NCBI GenBank assembly: GCA_009763385.1 | Contig: CM019823.1 | Coordinates: 49,121,528-49,185,527 of the forward strand | Direction of reading: 5' to 3' | Source of the DNA: Coix lacryma-jobi var. lacryma-jobi | Taxonomy: Eukaryota; Streptophyta; Magnoliopsida; Poales; Poaceae | DNA: 64,000 nucleotides | Notes under the pieces: generated by a model | Told to the model about the DNA's origin: nothing | Database searches by the model: none | What the model saw: the letters and a program-made list of their open reading frames with translations, nothing else | Shown: positions 46,880 through 57,270 of the stretch, piece by piece | Layout of the letters: every line of letters begins with the position of its first letter | Position numbering within the stretch: position 1 is the stretch's first letter | Translations under genes and position numbers: made by a program

Positions 46880-49507
46880 TCAATAAAAAGACATAGGGTG
46901 AGCATACGGTCCAACACTGGGGTTAGTGAAGTAAGGAGAATACCAGTGTTGGGCCGGCTGCTCAAAAGAACGGTTAGCAGAATAACCACTCCTAGACTGT
47001 CTACGGGGGTAGCGATCACCACGCACAGGAAAACGTGGTCCGCTAGGGAAGAAGCGCTCACCGCGACACTCAAACTGCGGTGGGGGATAGCGCTTAACTA
47101 CAAAGCCTCCATCACGGGGTCCAAAACCTACAACTGCAGGCTCCCGCCGGGCACGCTCTCTACGAGGCCTAGGCCTAACAACTTGAGGCACTGCGCCTCT
47201 AGGCCAAGCAGTACGTCTCGGTGCTCTCCTCTGAACATTCGGCGCATGTACATCATGAAAAGGATAGTACATGTCCGGGTTGTTCATCTCTCTAGCATGG
47301 CGCGCCTCTCTCTTGCGCCTAAAGCAGAACTCGCTCAAGTGTCCATCTCTCCCACAGAAATCACAATGATACCTCACCGCACGCAAAGGGGGTTGTTGGT
47401 ACTCATGACTGTGGGTGTGGATCACTTTGCCCTTCTGTGGTAACTCCTTATGGATAGGTGGCATTGTATCCAGCTTGTTCTTTAGGTGGTTGGGTTTGGG
47501 ATGCCACACTTGGTTCTTGGGTGGAGCTCTCGGAGGTTCCTCAAACACCCCATCCTTGGTGATAGGCTTGACCGGCTCTTTGGATGGAAGCTTGGTCAGT
47601 TTGGGAGTAGTGGTGGAGTTGGGCTTCTCACTAGGATTCAGACCACTCGACTCTCCAATCTTCCCAAAAGCAGAAAGATCAACACCCTGAGCAAGACCTA
47701 CACCAGAACCTCCAGCAGCTCGCTTAAATTGGGAGATCATCATCCCGAGCTGCGGCTCACTACAAGAGACCCATGACAAGATGGTCCGAAGGTATGTGTT
47801 TTCCTCCTCGGTTTGCATCTTGCCATGCTTGACATTCGCAATCTCCATCTCCAAACCCTCACACAAAGCGCACCTAGCCACACTAGTGCTACCTGAGTTG
47901 GCCTCCTCAAGAGACACAATCTTGGCATTCTTCTCTGCCAACTCAGATTGCAAGACAGGACAAGTCTTGCACGCACCTAACAGAGAAGGTCTAGCCTTCA
48001 GCTCATCCACCTCTCCTACCAACGCAGCATACTTACCTCTCAAAGTGAGAAGGTCAGTCATGTGCGTGGTGCACATCTCACACTCAACCTCTTCCGACAC
48101 GACCACGGTGGACTTGGCAAACTCAAGCTCTCTCACCGTGTCCTCCCACTTCTGCCTAAACTCCTTGCGCTCTCTAGCGGCATGCCTAAGCAACTTGTCC
48201 TGACTAAGGAGCGCGGCAGTAAGCTTCTCAACCTCAGCAGAAAGCTCATCGTGGGTGAGGGATACCTGGGAGGTGTCGTCGTCATCATCGTCCCGAGGGG
48301 TGTGCTCCAGCTTGCCGTCGACCTCATCACCAAGCGCCATGGTGCAAAAGCCGTCGTCATCGGCGAAGAAGCAGAGGCCGTTCAGCTTGTCCTCGATCCT
48401 CTTCTTCTTCTCGGACTCGTCATTGCTTGAGCAAGCAGAGTCGTCATCCGAGCCGTCGACGTCACTGAGCGTGGCGAAGAACGCACGCTGCTCAGCTTGG
48501 GCCTTCTCCAAGTACTTCTTCTTGATGTACTCCTTGTCGAAGCCGCCCCTCCGCTTGTGCCTCGCAGGGACATACTTCTCCTTGCGCTTGTCGGAGTCAT
48601 ACTTGTGCCCATGATCGCCCTTCCCAGATGAATGCTTCTTCTTGGGGCAGTTGGCGATGAAGTGTTCGGGGTCGCCACACTCATAGCATCCTGAGCGTCC
48701 TCCTCCGCGGCGACGGTTCATGCGGTTGTTGTGGAACCGCGAGAACCGGTTGGCGAGCATTGCCAACTCGTCATCCCCCAACGACTCAAGCTGGTCCTCT
48801 GTGACAGAAAAGAGTGAAGAAAGAGCAAAGCCAGCAGAGAGGTTAGCGGAAGAGCCAGAAACCAAAGCCATAGTCGGGCCAGAAGGATTCGCATAAGAAG
48901 CCCTCGACATGGCGTCAATCTCACTGGACTTGAACTTACTAAAGAGCTCATCGCATGTGAGGGTCTCATAGTTAGGCGATTCGATGATCGCCTGAACCTT
49001 GGAATCCCACACAGATCGATCAAGAGTGTGCAAAAGCTTCAAAGCACGCTCATGATCGTCAAAAGGCAACTGCTCCTTGTTAGCCCTCATCCTGTTGACA
49101 ATCACCTGAAAGCGAGCGAATAAACTTTCTATGCTCTTGCCAGGCTGATGTCGAAAGTTCTCATACTCACGCTTGAACGACTCGTAGAGTCGGGTTTTGA
49201 CTTGAGAGGTGCCCTCATGGAAACGCATGAGGGTGTCCACGATCTCCCGAGCTGTAGCGAGGTGAGAAACACGATCAAACTCACCCATGCTCAAACAAGA
49301 AAAGAGAGCATTACGGGCTCGGCTATTGGCATCGTGCTCATCGATCTGTTGCTGAGTGACACGAGCAGCCAAGACCACATAATCAGCAGAGTTGCAAATA
49401 TCCCAAATAGAAGCACCCAAACTCTGCAGATAGGCCGACATGCGTATCTTCCAATACGCATAGTTCGTCCCATCAAAGAACGGCGGTTTGCCCACGCCAC
49501 GATCCAT
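46880..49507 (-). CDS. gag: Copia Gag, intact, two zinc knuckles (C4)
   Basis: 875 aa from ATG 49507, 50 bases inside the primer binding site. N-terminal gag domain begins FFDGTNYAYWKIRMSAYL (about residues 9-26) and runs to about 230. Knuckle 1 (CYECGDPEHFIANC) near 272; acidic/coiled-coil middle with C-x2-C repeats (CEMC, CKTC, CALC) at about 475-550; knuckle 2 (CDFCGRDGHLSEFC) near 710; basic, proline/glycine-rich tail. Forms the virus-like particle and binds element RNA. Longer than most copia Gags, as usual for the SIRE lineage. Confidence 0.92.
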   Translation of the reverse strand: MDRGVGKPPFFDGTNYAYWKIRMSAYLQSLGASIWDICNSADYVVLAARVTQQQIDEHDANSRARNALFSCLSMGEFDRVSHLATAREIVDTLMRFHEGTSQVKTRLYESFKREYENFRHQPGKSIESLFARFQVIVNRMRANKEQLPFDDHERALKLLHTLDRSVWDSKVQAIIESPNYETLTCDELFSKFKSSEIDAMSRASYANPSGPTMALVSGSSANLSAGFALSSLFSVTEDQLESLGDDELAMLANRFSRFHNNRMNRRRGGGRSGCYECGDPEHFIANCPKKKHSSGKGDHGHKYDSDKRKEKYVPARHKRRGGFDKEYIKKKYLEKAQAEQRAFFATLSDVDGSDDDSACSSNDESEKKKRIEDKLNGLCFFADDDGFCTMALGDEVDGKLEHTPRDDDDDDTSQVSLTHDELSAEVEKLTAALLSQDKLLRHAARERKEFRQKWEDTVRELEFAKSTVVVSEEVECEMCTTHMTDLLTLRGKYAALVGEVDELKARPSLLGACKTCPVLQSELAEKNAKIVSLEEANSGSTSVARCALCEGLEMEIANVKHGKMQTEEENTYLRTILSWVSCSEPQLGMMISQFKRAAGGSGVGLAQGVDLSAFGKIGESSGLNPSEKPNSTTTPKLTKLPSKEPVKPITKDGVFEEPPRAPPKNQVWHPKPNHLKNKLDTMPPIHKELPQKGKVIHTHSHEYQQPPLRAVRYHCDFCGRDGHLSEFCFRRKREARHAREMNNPDMYYPFHDVHAPNVQRRAPRRTAWPRGAVPQVVRPRPRRERARREPAVVGFGPRDGGFVVKRYPPPQFECRGERFFPSGPRFPVRGDRYPRRQSRSGYSANRSFEQPAQHWYSPYFTNPSVGPYAHPMSFY

Positions 49508-49556
49508 GTCGCCTTATGTGAATCTGGAACCGGCTAAGGTGGAAGATCCTTAACCC

Positions 49557-49568
49557 GCTCCGATACCA
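49557..49568 (-). other. Primer binding site (C4)
   Basis: Minus strand TGGTATCGGAGC two bases inside the LTR, one mismatch to initiator methionine tRNA. Confidence 0.85.
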
Positions 49569-49841
49569 ATTGAAGGACCGAGAAGCACTCAGAAAGCGAC
49601 CAGAGGGGGGGTGAATGGGAGCTTCAAATTTTCCATACGGAAACTAGTAGCCACTGTCCCAAGAATAAACCCCAGAAGCAAAACCCTAGAGCTTGCAAAT
49701 GTCCACGACCCTAGATGTAGGGTGGATGCTTCCAAGAAGCCCAGCGGGACACTAGACAACTCTAGAAAGCCAACGCAAAAGACAGAAATCAATTCCGTCA
49801 ATGAACGAGCGAACCGCGGACAAAGCCGTGTGAAAACAGTA

Positions 49842-50093
49842 GCATTGGATGCTGCCTGCGTCCGATGCCAGACCACCGGACGCGTCCGATGCGAAAACTG
49901 CCTCTCGGGAACCTTACTGTTCCACCATCGGACGCTGTGAACAGTGAACAACCAGCGTCCGATGCTTTGGCTCCGGCGCGTCCGATGCCTAGCGTCCGAT
50001 GCCACTACAAACGCTCAGAAAGTGACACGCGTCACCGGAGCGTCCGACGCTTAGAACCCTAGCGTCCGATGCTCCCGTGTCAGCGTCCGATGC
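49842..50093. repeat. Leader array of GCGTCCGATGC motifs (C4, right LTR)
   Basis: As in the left LTR but one unit differs: left has a GGCCAACGGACGCG stretch where right has GCCTAGCG. Confidence 0.8.
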
Positions 50094-50224
50094 CCCCGAA
50101 AACTATGCGGTTCTTTGATGATTCAACCCGATTTCCTCCGAATCAAAAGCTCTAGGCCTGGGATTTGATCTGAGGGGTCACAAGGATGTTAGTGAGCTAT
50201 CTCTAAGAGATCATGGCTCGAACC

Positions 50225-51490
50225 TGTCGGTGTTTCGTAACCGGGGGTACGACACCAACGAGTAATATGATCGCGTGCTTCTCTTCCTGGATGGTGATGC
50301 AAGAGAACACAAGGATTTATCCTGGTTCGGGCAAAGAAGGCCCTACGTCCAGCGGGGGGAGGGTGTTCTTGTATTACTTGCACCTAAGTGCTTGTACAGG
50401 GGCGAATACAAGCTCAGCGAGCGTGGACCGAAGTCCGGACTTGTGTGTGTGTGGACTTGTATCTTAACGTGCCTGTCCCGGTGTCCCTAGAATGAGGGCC
50501 CTGGTGTCCCCTTTTATAGAGCAAAGGGAGGCCAGGATTACACAAGGGTATTACAGGTATCGGGGTATATTGTGTCCCTTACGAAGAAGGGTAGGAACCC
50601 TGTCTTGTCGAAGACATTGTAGCCGACGTGGGCGTTGCTGTTGAAGCGTCCTTGAAGCGTGGCCTCCATCCTGGGCGCGGACGTGGTGGCGCGGCAAGGT
50701 GGAAGCCGTACAGCACCCATCCCGGAACGTACAGGACGCGTCGGGGTCCCTCCGGGTCTTGGGGTACCTGTCCTTCAATAGCATGAAAGTAGTTAGGGCT
50801 CGAGGGGCGTGGAGCCGGCCTCGAGGTGGCGCCTACGGGGGGCTCGAGTCCCCGCAGGTATGGGCAAGTCCCGTGAAAATCGATTGAGCGGCAGGCATCT
50901 GGGCCTCGAGGCGTGTCTTGGACGTGCCACAGTGTAGGGCGTGGGTTAACAGTGCTTCACTGGTGCCTTTTCGCCCATACTTGCGGTGAAAACGAGGCTT
51001 GACTCTGCCCCAGACCACTGTGGCACACGTTGTGTTACAGAGGACGTGACTGGAGTAGGTGGATGAATTAAGTGCGCGGCATGGGCTGGCATCCGATGTC
51101 TGCACCGCTCGAGGGAGGCAAAACGCGTCTCGAGGGATAAGCCGCTGTGCCAGAGAGGCTCGAGGTCCCCGCGTGGGGTCTCGAGGTGTGGTGTTCGGCT
51201 GTGGGGGGCTCGAAGGGTAGTGGAGCGCTTGCCCGAGGCCTGGGGGGCTCGGGCGAGACGGAAAGCGAGCGTGCGCCCGAGGCCTGGCATGGAGGGCTCG
51301 GGCGAGACGGAAAACGAGCGCGCGCCCGAGGCCTGGCTTGGAGGGCTCGGCTCGGTGGGCCAGCGTCGTAGGCCTCGGGGGGTCGGCTTTTTAGGGGGTT
51401 AGACTAGTTAGGTCTGTTATTAACCGGTGTTCTAGGTTTACCCTATTTGTTTGCGTTGATTGGGGGTACCCCTTTTGCGGACCCCCGACA
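50225..51490 (-). mobile_element. Solo LTR, probably Ty3/gypsy
   Basis: 1266 bp bounded by TGTCGG and CCGACA and flanked by GAACC on both sides (50220-50224, 51491-51495); the uninterrupted site is seen in the left LTR near 40634. No internal domain, so it is a solo LTR left by recombination. Minus-strand CTATAAAAGGGG near 50508-50519 suggests minus orientation. The family assignment is a guess from the TGTCGGTGTTTCG start. Confidence 0.85.
51245..51342. repeat. Two-copy 49-bp tandem repeat in the solo LTR
   Basis: CTCGGGCGAGACGG recurs 49 bp apart, with CGCCCGAGGCCTGG after each; GC-rich. Confidence 0.65.
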
Positions 51491-52137
51491 GAACCTAACT
51501 CCAAATCGGTGAATCAAGAAATTTCGGGACAAGGAAGCAAAAACATGATCCAAAACAAAAATCGATCGATCTCTTAGACCGTGAGGTTAGAGGTTAATTC
51601 CTTCGGTGCAAAGAAGTGCCTCATGATCTAGAACAACTTGGTTCAACCGGTTTAGTAAAAGATGAACCAACCAAAGAGATCAAGCGACGGGAAGAACGTG
51701 GAGAAAAAGGATTCCGCGAAGAACACCAATGAAACGCGAATCACAACCACGATCTTGCAGCCGAAGCGCAAACACACGCTACGACAAGGAGGTTACGGCC
51801 TCCTTTCCTCAAAATCACCAGTACACAGAGTCAAGTCTCTCTACGGATCTCAGCAGGCTACAGCAGGGGATGGGAGAGCAAGAAACCCTAAGTGCGAAAG
51901 TGCAAATGACTGAGATACGGGAGGAGGGTGTCTCCCCTGACTACTTATCCTATTCTAGACTAAGTCTATTTCCTACTCTAACCCTCTCTATTCTAATTAC
52001 AGAGCGAACCAGCTAAACCCTAAGGTTATTCTGGACCAACTCAAGTGGTAGGTAGATCCGACGGCCACGCCCGCACAAGTCGTCCACGTTGCCTCCACGC
52101 AACCTTCCGATTGCCGCCACGTGCCGCCCTCGCTCTG

Positions 52138-52440
52138 CACCCCCAGTTTTGTGGCCCAAACCGGGAAACCAGCCTTTTCCAGCCAACCCCCGGTTTTGAG
52201 GCCCAAACCGGGAAACCAGCCCATCAGCCTCTGAGTTTTGAGGCCAAACTCAGCAAACCCTCAGCGCCCAGGTTTTGAGGCCCAAACCTAGAAACCGTCC
52301 TCAGCCCGAGTTTTGTGGCCAAACTCGGAAACCCTCAGCCCGAGTTTTGTGGCCAAACTCGGAAACCGTCCACGCCCAGGTTTTGAGGCCCAAACCTGGA
52401 AACCGTCCATCGAGGGTTTTTCCCTGGCTCTACCACCAAA
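52138..52440. repeat. U3 stem-loop array (C4, right LTR)
   Basis: Same eight units as the left LTR; a few single-arm changes (for example AAACCTAG for AAACCTGG). Confidence 0.8.
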
Positions 52441-52846
52441 CCGACGTCGTAGAGGGGATGCACCGCCCGTGCACCCCGTCCACCGACACGTGTCCCCAGG
52501 TCCTCGACCCGAGCAACACCGTGCCCCGCAAGTCTCCGCTCGTCGCTGTCCCAGGCTGCCAGCCACCACAGCTGATCCTCAGGCACTCCGGTCTCTCAGT
52601 CCAAGCCTCACGTCCGCCCTTCACTGCTCGATCCATCGGCATGGCACGTCCGCCGCACGGCATGCCCATCCTTCATCGCACCCAGTCTATCGGCACGGCA
52701 CGTCTCAACTTGACCTTCACCTTGCCCTCGATCACTGTCTCCGTGCTCGACACCTGCACAACACAAGCCAGAGAACATGCGATCAAACCCGTTGACAATC
52801 ACTCATCACTCAGAGACTCGGCATACACCCATGTATCCGCACTACT

Positions 52847-54412
52847 GGAAGGCACACCATTCTCCGACAAGTGAGAAGTCCCTTGGGGCTTAGAACTAGA
52901 AGCATCAACGGTCAACTTAGTGCCAACACTAGGAGCACACGTGCCATGGGAAAGGCTACGCGGCTTCCTAAAAGCCTTAGCTCGAATACACTGCTCGTGC
53001 TTGACACGGCGAAAACAAAAATCGAATGAATGTCCATCCTTCTTGCAAAAGGTGCAATGGTAAACCGGATTGGGAGCACGAGTCCCAAAAACATGAGAAG
53101 CACCCTTGTCAAAAGAAGTCCCTTGGACATCACTCGAAGAAACTACAAGGTTAGGAGTAGCTATGAAAGAGCTATCCGAAACCTTGGCACTAGTGCTATT
53201 GTCAAAAGACTCACGCGCAGCACAAGAACTCAACTCCGGTTGCAAAGATGCAAGCTTGGAAATATCAACATCGGAGTTGGAAGAAATGCGTGACTCAAAA
53301 GACTTAGCACAAAGACTCTTGCATCTTTTGGCTAAAACCTCATTCTCAAACATGAGGCGATCACAAGTACCACAAGGAGTGTTTCTCAAATTTTCCATCT
53401 CCTTCTGAATGCACTCGGCATATGTGGTACGCAAGAGCTCAACTTCCCTCTCAAGGTTGGCACTCATATCATTGTGCTCAACCAACTTGGCGCTCATATC
53501 ATCGTGCAAAACCTTCAAAGCCAAAACTTCTTTTTCCAAATCAATGCATGATGTGCAAATGAAGTTGGTGGGAGAAACATCACCATTCACATCAAGCAAA
53601 GAATCATGATCAGCACAAGAAGTAAGGTAGGCATTTTTATTCAAAGAGCATGAGCTACAAGGCCTAGCATTTAACTCTACAATTTCAGCCCCAGCATGCT
53701 CAAGTTCATCTACACATGTGGAGTGAGTCAATTTTAGTTCATTTATTTCAGCATGTAAAGACTCACAAGAAACACATGGTGCAATAGCTTTTGACCTAAG
53801 CAAGGCTATTTCAGATTTAGCACGAACAAGATCCTTGCGCAAGTCAAAGCATACAAGACATGGCATGGAAGCATTTGATTTCAACATTTTATTTTTAGAT
53901 TTTAAGCTAGCAAGGGAAAAGCATAGCTCATCATTCTTCCTAATCATGTCACTACAAGAAGTGCAAGGCAAAGACGCACTAGACTTCCAATGAAAAAGGC
54001 CACATTTTAACCTAGTGATGGAGCAATTCAACTTCTCAATCTTTCTACGCAAGGTATCACAAAGCTCATCATATCTAACATTATCATCACAACAAGCTTC
54101 AAAGCGTCGGGACAAAGCCCCAAGACTAGCAACAGGTGTACCTTTCTTGGCCTTGCCAAGTTCACGCACAAGATCCTCCGTCGAATGTCCATCATCTCCT
54201 AGGAAGTCCAGCAAAGCCTCCACCTCACGCTCCGTCTCAAGAATCGCACTCCTCCTTCTCTCCAAAATGTCATCCTCGATCGCATGTCCAAGACTCAAAC
54301 CTAAGGACAAAGACACGCCGGGAGAGAAGCTTGGTGCCATTTGAAAAGCACCGTTAGTGTTAGCAAGATAAAAGCTTAACACCTCGGCAAACCACGCCGG
54401 AAGAGAAACCAC
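52847..54412 (-). pseudogene. gag: gag-like protein of A, N-terminal 522 codons (split by C4)
   Basis: ATG at 54412, 58 bases inside the primer binding site. It lacks the FDGTNY...YWK domain that opens Gag in C1, C2 and C4; instead it starts MVSLPAWFAEVLSF. A long helical/coiled-coil region carries six C-x2-C motifs, five of them P-C-x2-C (about residues 149, 184, 212, 252, 284 (I-C-x2-C) and 346), similar in style to the C-x2-C repeats in the middle of SIRE Gag. First CCHC knuckle (CTFCKKDGHSFDFC) near 457. The frame is open up to the C4 insertion after codon 522; the rest is at 39466-39984 (about 694 aa in total). Confidence 0.75.
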
Positions 54413-54469
54413 TCTAAAAGGTCGCCTTCGCGGATCCGGAACCGGTTAAGGTAGAGAGATCCCTAACTG

Positions 54470-54481
54470 GCTCCGATACCA
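54470..54481 (-). other. Primer binding site (A)
   Basis: Minus strand TGGTATCGGAGC two bases from the LTR, as in C2 and C4. Confidence 0.8.
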
Positions 54482-54897
54482 ATTGAAGGACCGAAAATGC
54501 TAAAGCAAGGTGACCAGAGGGGGGGTGAATGGGAGCCTAAAATTTCTTCTCGAAATTACGGCCACTGTCCCAACAAAATCAACCCCAAAAGCTTCGGACT
54601 CAACCGCGATGCCCACGACCCTCAAAAAGAAGGTGGATGATCCCTAGGATCACAGCGAGGCACCACACAAGAGAGCAAACCAAAACTCTCAAAACTCCGA
54701 CTCAAGTTCGGCCCCAAAAACCGACTCTCGAACGTAGATAGAGGGCTACATCGGAATTCCTCTAAATACCTATGCTAACATGTAGCAAAGATAGTTAGAG
54801 AGGTTCCCAGGTGAACTCTAGGAGCAAACGAGAAGTCCGAAAACCAAGCGGAAAAGCCGGGAGAGCAAATGCACTAAAACGCAACCTACAGCAGGTT

Positions 54898-55203
54898 CGC
54901 GGACTGTCCGGAGACCTGATCCCGGATTGTCCGCGCCAGGGGCGGACTGTCCACGGTTCCTTCCTAGACTGTCCGCCGGTCAAAGTCCCAAAACAGCAAA
55001 GCTGCTGATCCCTCCTGCTCGACTCGCGGATAGTCCGCGATTTACACTGGCGGACTGTCCGCCGGTCACTGCTGACCAAACTGACCGAGCTGCGCAGCCA
55101 CTGAACCGGCTGAAGCCCGATGGCCGGACTGTCCGCGGCCAAAGTGGCGGACTGTCTACGCCTACGGCGGACTGTCCGAGCCCCACACGGCGGACTGTCC
55201 GTG
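54898..55203. repeat. Leader array of GCGGACTGTCCGC palindromes (A, right LTR)
   Basis: About ten copies, several with one arm mutated (GTCCACGG, GGATAGTCCGCG). Confidence 0.75.
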
Positions 55204-56072
55204 ACCTCCCAGAAAGCACAAAAACTGCACGGGACAAAACCAAAATCGATTGGATCTTCACCAAATCGAACGGGGCTGCGACCAAACTTCTCCCAAGTGT
55301 TCTTCTACGTGTTGGGAAGCTAATCCTAGGATATCATCTCTTCAATCCAACTAAATCATGAGAAATCCGAAGAACACCATAAAAGGGGAAGAACGAAGAA
55401 CAAAAACGATTTCGGCTCGATCTACTTGTTCGTGAGGATAGGGATGAATTCCTCCGGTGGAAATGTTCACCTCACATCAAAGAACAAGTTGATTCAAACG
55501 GAATCGCAAAAGACGCAGCGTAGAGGGAGATCGGGGGAGGAGAAAATCGTGGAGAAATGAAGAACGCGAAGAACACGAAGAACAAATTCAAAGCGCGAAT
55601 TCAACCACGAAATTGATCCTTGGATTCAGAGGAATGGATGATAGATTAAGCACTCGGTGTCGGGCTACAAGCCACTCCAGCAGATCAAAGCTTGGATGGC
55701 GAAAAGCTCAAGAACAAGAGCCTGTCTCTCCCTAACCCTAGCCTCCTCTCACAAACAGCAAAATGAGAGTGACACCGCTCCAGGGATGGCTGCCCTAACC
55801 AGCCCCCTCACATATATATAGGCGCACGTCCGAAGACCAAAATGCCCTCACGTGAAGCACTGACCCAAATACCCCCAGGGGTAAAACCATCCAACTCAGT
55901 CATTCTTCATCCGATGGCCACGCGCCTTCTCATCCTTCGCTTCGCCTCGACGCAAGCTCCAGGATGCCGCCACGTGCCGTCATGTCGACCACCGCGCCTT
56001 CCTCGTGGATAGCTTCACCGCCGCGCCAGCCTCTCCACGCCGCCATGTGTCGACCGTCCTTTTGGACCACCC

Positions 56073-56312
56073 CCTGGTTTTGAAGCCCAAACCAGGAAAC
56101 CCGCCAGCCCAGGTTTTGAGGCCCAAACCTGGCAAACCATCCACCCCGAGTTTTGTGGACCAAACTCGGAAACCCGCGAGCCCAGGTTTTGAGGCCCAAA
56201 CCTGGAAACCGTCCTCGCTGAGTTTTGAGACCCAAACTCGGAAACCAGACACCCCAAGTTTTGAGGCCGAAACCTGGAAACCGTCGATGGTAGCTTTTTG
56301 AGGCTCAGCTAC
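56073..56312. repeat. U3 stem-loop array (A, right LTR)
   Basis: Seven units as in the left LTR, with isolated single-arm decay. Confidence 0.75.
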
Positions 56313-56930
56313 CGAACCTGCACCGTAGATGGGATGTGGTTCGCACACCCCGACCACCGGCACCGATGCCGATGCATGTCCAGCCTCCCGCCGGGCACAA
56401 CGCCTTCGCCATCCTCCTTGACTCGGCCGACGGCACTTGCGCCACACACAAGCCCGTGTCTGACCTCCCGCCATGTGCCACGACGCCATCGTCTTCCTCC
56501 CGACTCCGCCGATGCACCGCACATCCTGAGTGCTCCTGCTCGCCGATGCCACGTGCCAGCTACCACAGCTGGTCCTCTGGCCCTCCGGTCCGTCGGTCCA
56601 AGCCTCACGTCCGCCCTTCACCGCTCTGGGTCCATCGGCATGGCACGTCCGCCGCACGGCACACCCATCCTTCACCGCTCCCGGTCCGTCGGCACGGCAC
56701 GTCTCTACTTGACCTTCACCTCGCCATAGACCACTGTCTCCGAGCTCCACACCTGCACATTAACACAGCCAAGAGACACATGTTGCACACACATGCCAAC
56801 ACGGTAAACACAACGCAACTCACGCCACCGGTTAGTCATAAACAATAAGCGCATAGCGATATATAGACTCAACCGGGAAAAGCCTCAAACCTTCCTCATC
56901 AAAGTCAATCATTCATCATATATGTTCTCA

Positions 56931-57022
56931 AAACAGCTGCCGATTGCTTGCTGAATTCTTCTCCCTCTGTTGGCTGGGCCCATCTGTCATATCCTTACTT
57001 GTGCGAAAATCTGGTGTCAACA
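56931..57022 (-). repeat. 3' LTR of G2, inner end
   Basis: AAACA duplication then 87 bp ending GTGTCAACA. Followed by the polypurine tract (minus strand TTAGGGGGCATG, 57023-57034). Confidence 0.85.
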
Positions 57023-57270
57023 CATGCCCCCTAATTTTGGGATAAATGTTTTATTTCAAAATTCCCTTTTTCCTTTCGCACTATCGTGGAACCTCTGGAA
57101 GCATCCACCTTCACACGCCATAATTACCGTGCCTGCCGATTCGTCTCCCGACGCACTTGGGATCTTTTAAAGCCTCTTCACTGTATTCCAGCTTGTGCAT
57201 TCAGAACTTCTCTACTTCAGTCAAAACCAGAAAACCCTCTTCTCTTTTGCCACTCCGAATCAGCTAGAAG

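Larger units (their letters stand above)
39985..52841 (-). mobile_element. C4: structurally complete SIRE/Maximus-like copia
   Basis: LTRs 39985-41990 and 49571-52841 (the latter enlarged by a solo LTR) flanked by CTACT at 39980-39984 and 52842-52846. Polypurine tract, primer binding site, gag (875 aa) and pol (1062 aa) are uninterrupted. The two LTRs differ at roughly 25 positions in about 2 kb by rough hand comparison, so it is the youngest full element here. It disrupts the gag frame of A. Confidence 0.92.
49571..52841 (-). repeat. 5' LTR of C4, with a solo LTR inside
   Basis: Same edges as the left LTR. Without the 1266-bp solo LTR and its 5-bp duplication it is 2000 bp. The insertion is on the leader (R/U5) side, since the leader array lies at 49842-50093 and the U3 array at 52138-52440. 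Confidence 0.92.
33562..56930 (-). mobile_element. A: gag-only SIRE-type copia derivative
   Basis: Two LTRs (33562-35975 and 54484-56930) flanked by AAACA (33557-33561 and 56931-56935). The internal region is about 5.6 kb once the nested C4 is removed. It has a primer binding site, a long gag-like frame and only scraps of pol: a protease start near 39420-39460, an integrase end near 38700-38860, and an RT/RNase H piece near 38290-38680. It must therefore depend on enzymes from relatives such as C4. Copia C4 sits in its gag frame with a CTACT duplication. Confidence 0.85.
54484..56930 (-). repeat. 5' LTR of A
   Basis: 2447 bp, homologous to 33562-35975. It carries clearly more differences from its partner than the C4 pair does, including an extra leader unit near 55121-55138. 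TATA box near 55810-55822. Confidence 0.9.

Noticed and set aside
51147..51402. Plus-strand ORFs in the solo LTR (74 and 60 codons)
   Set aside because: They translate the GC-rich 49-bp tandem repeat in two frames; no independent evidence of coding.
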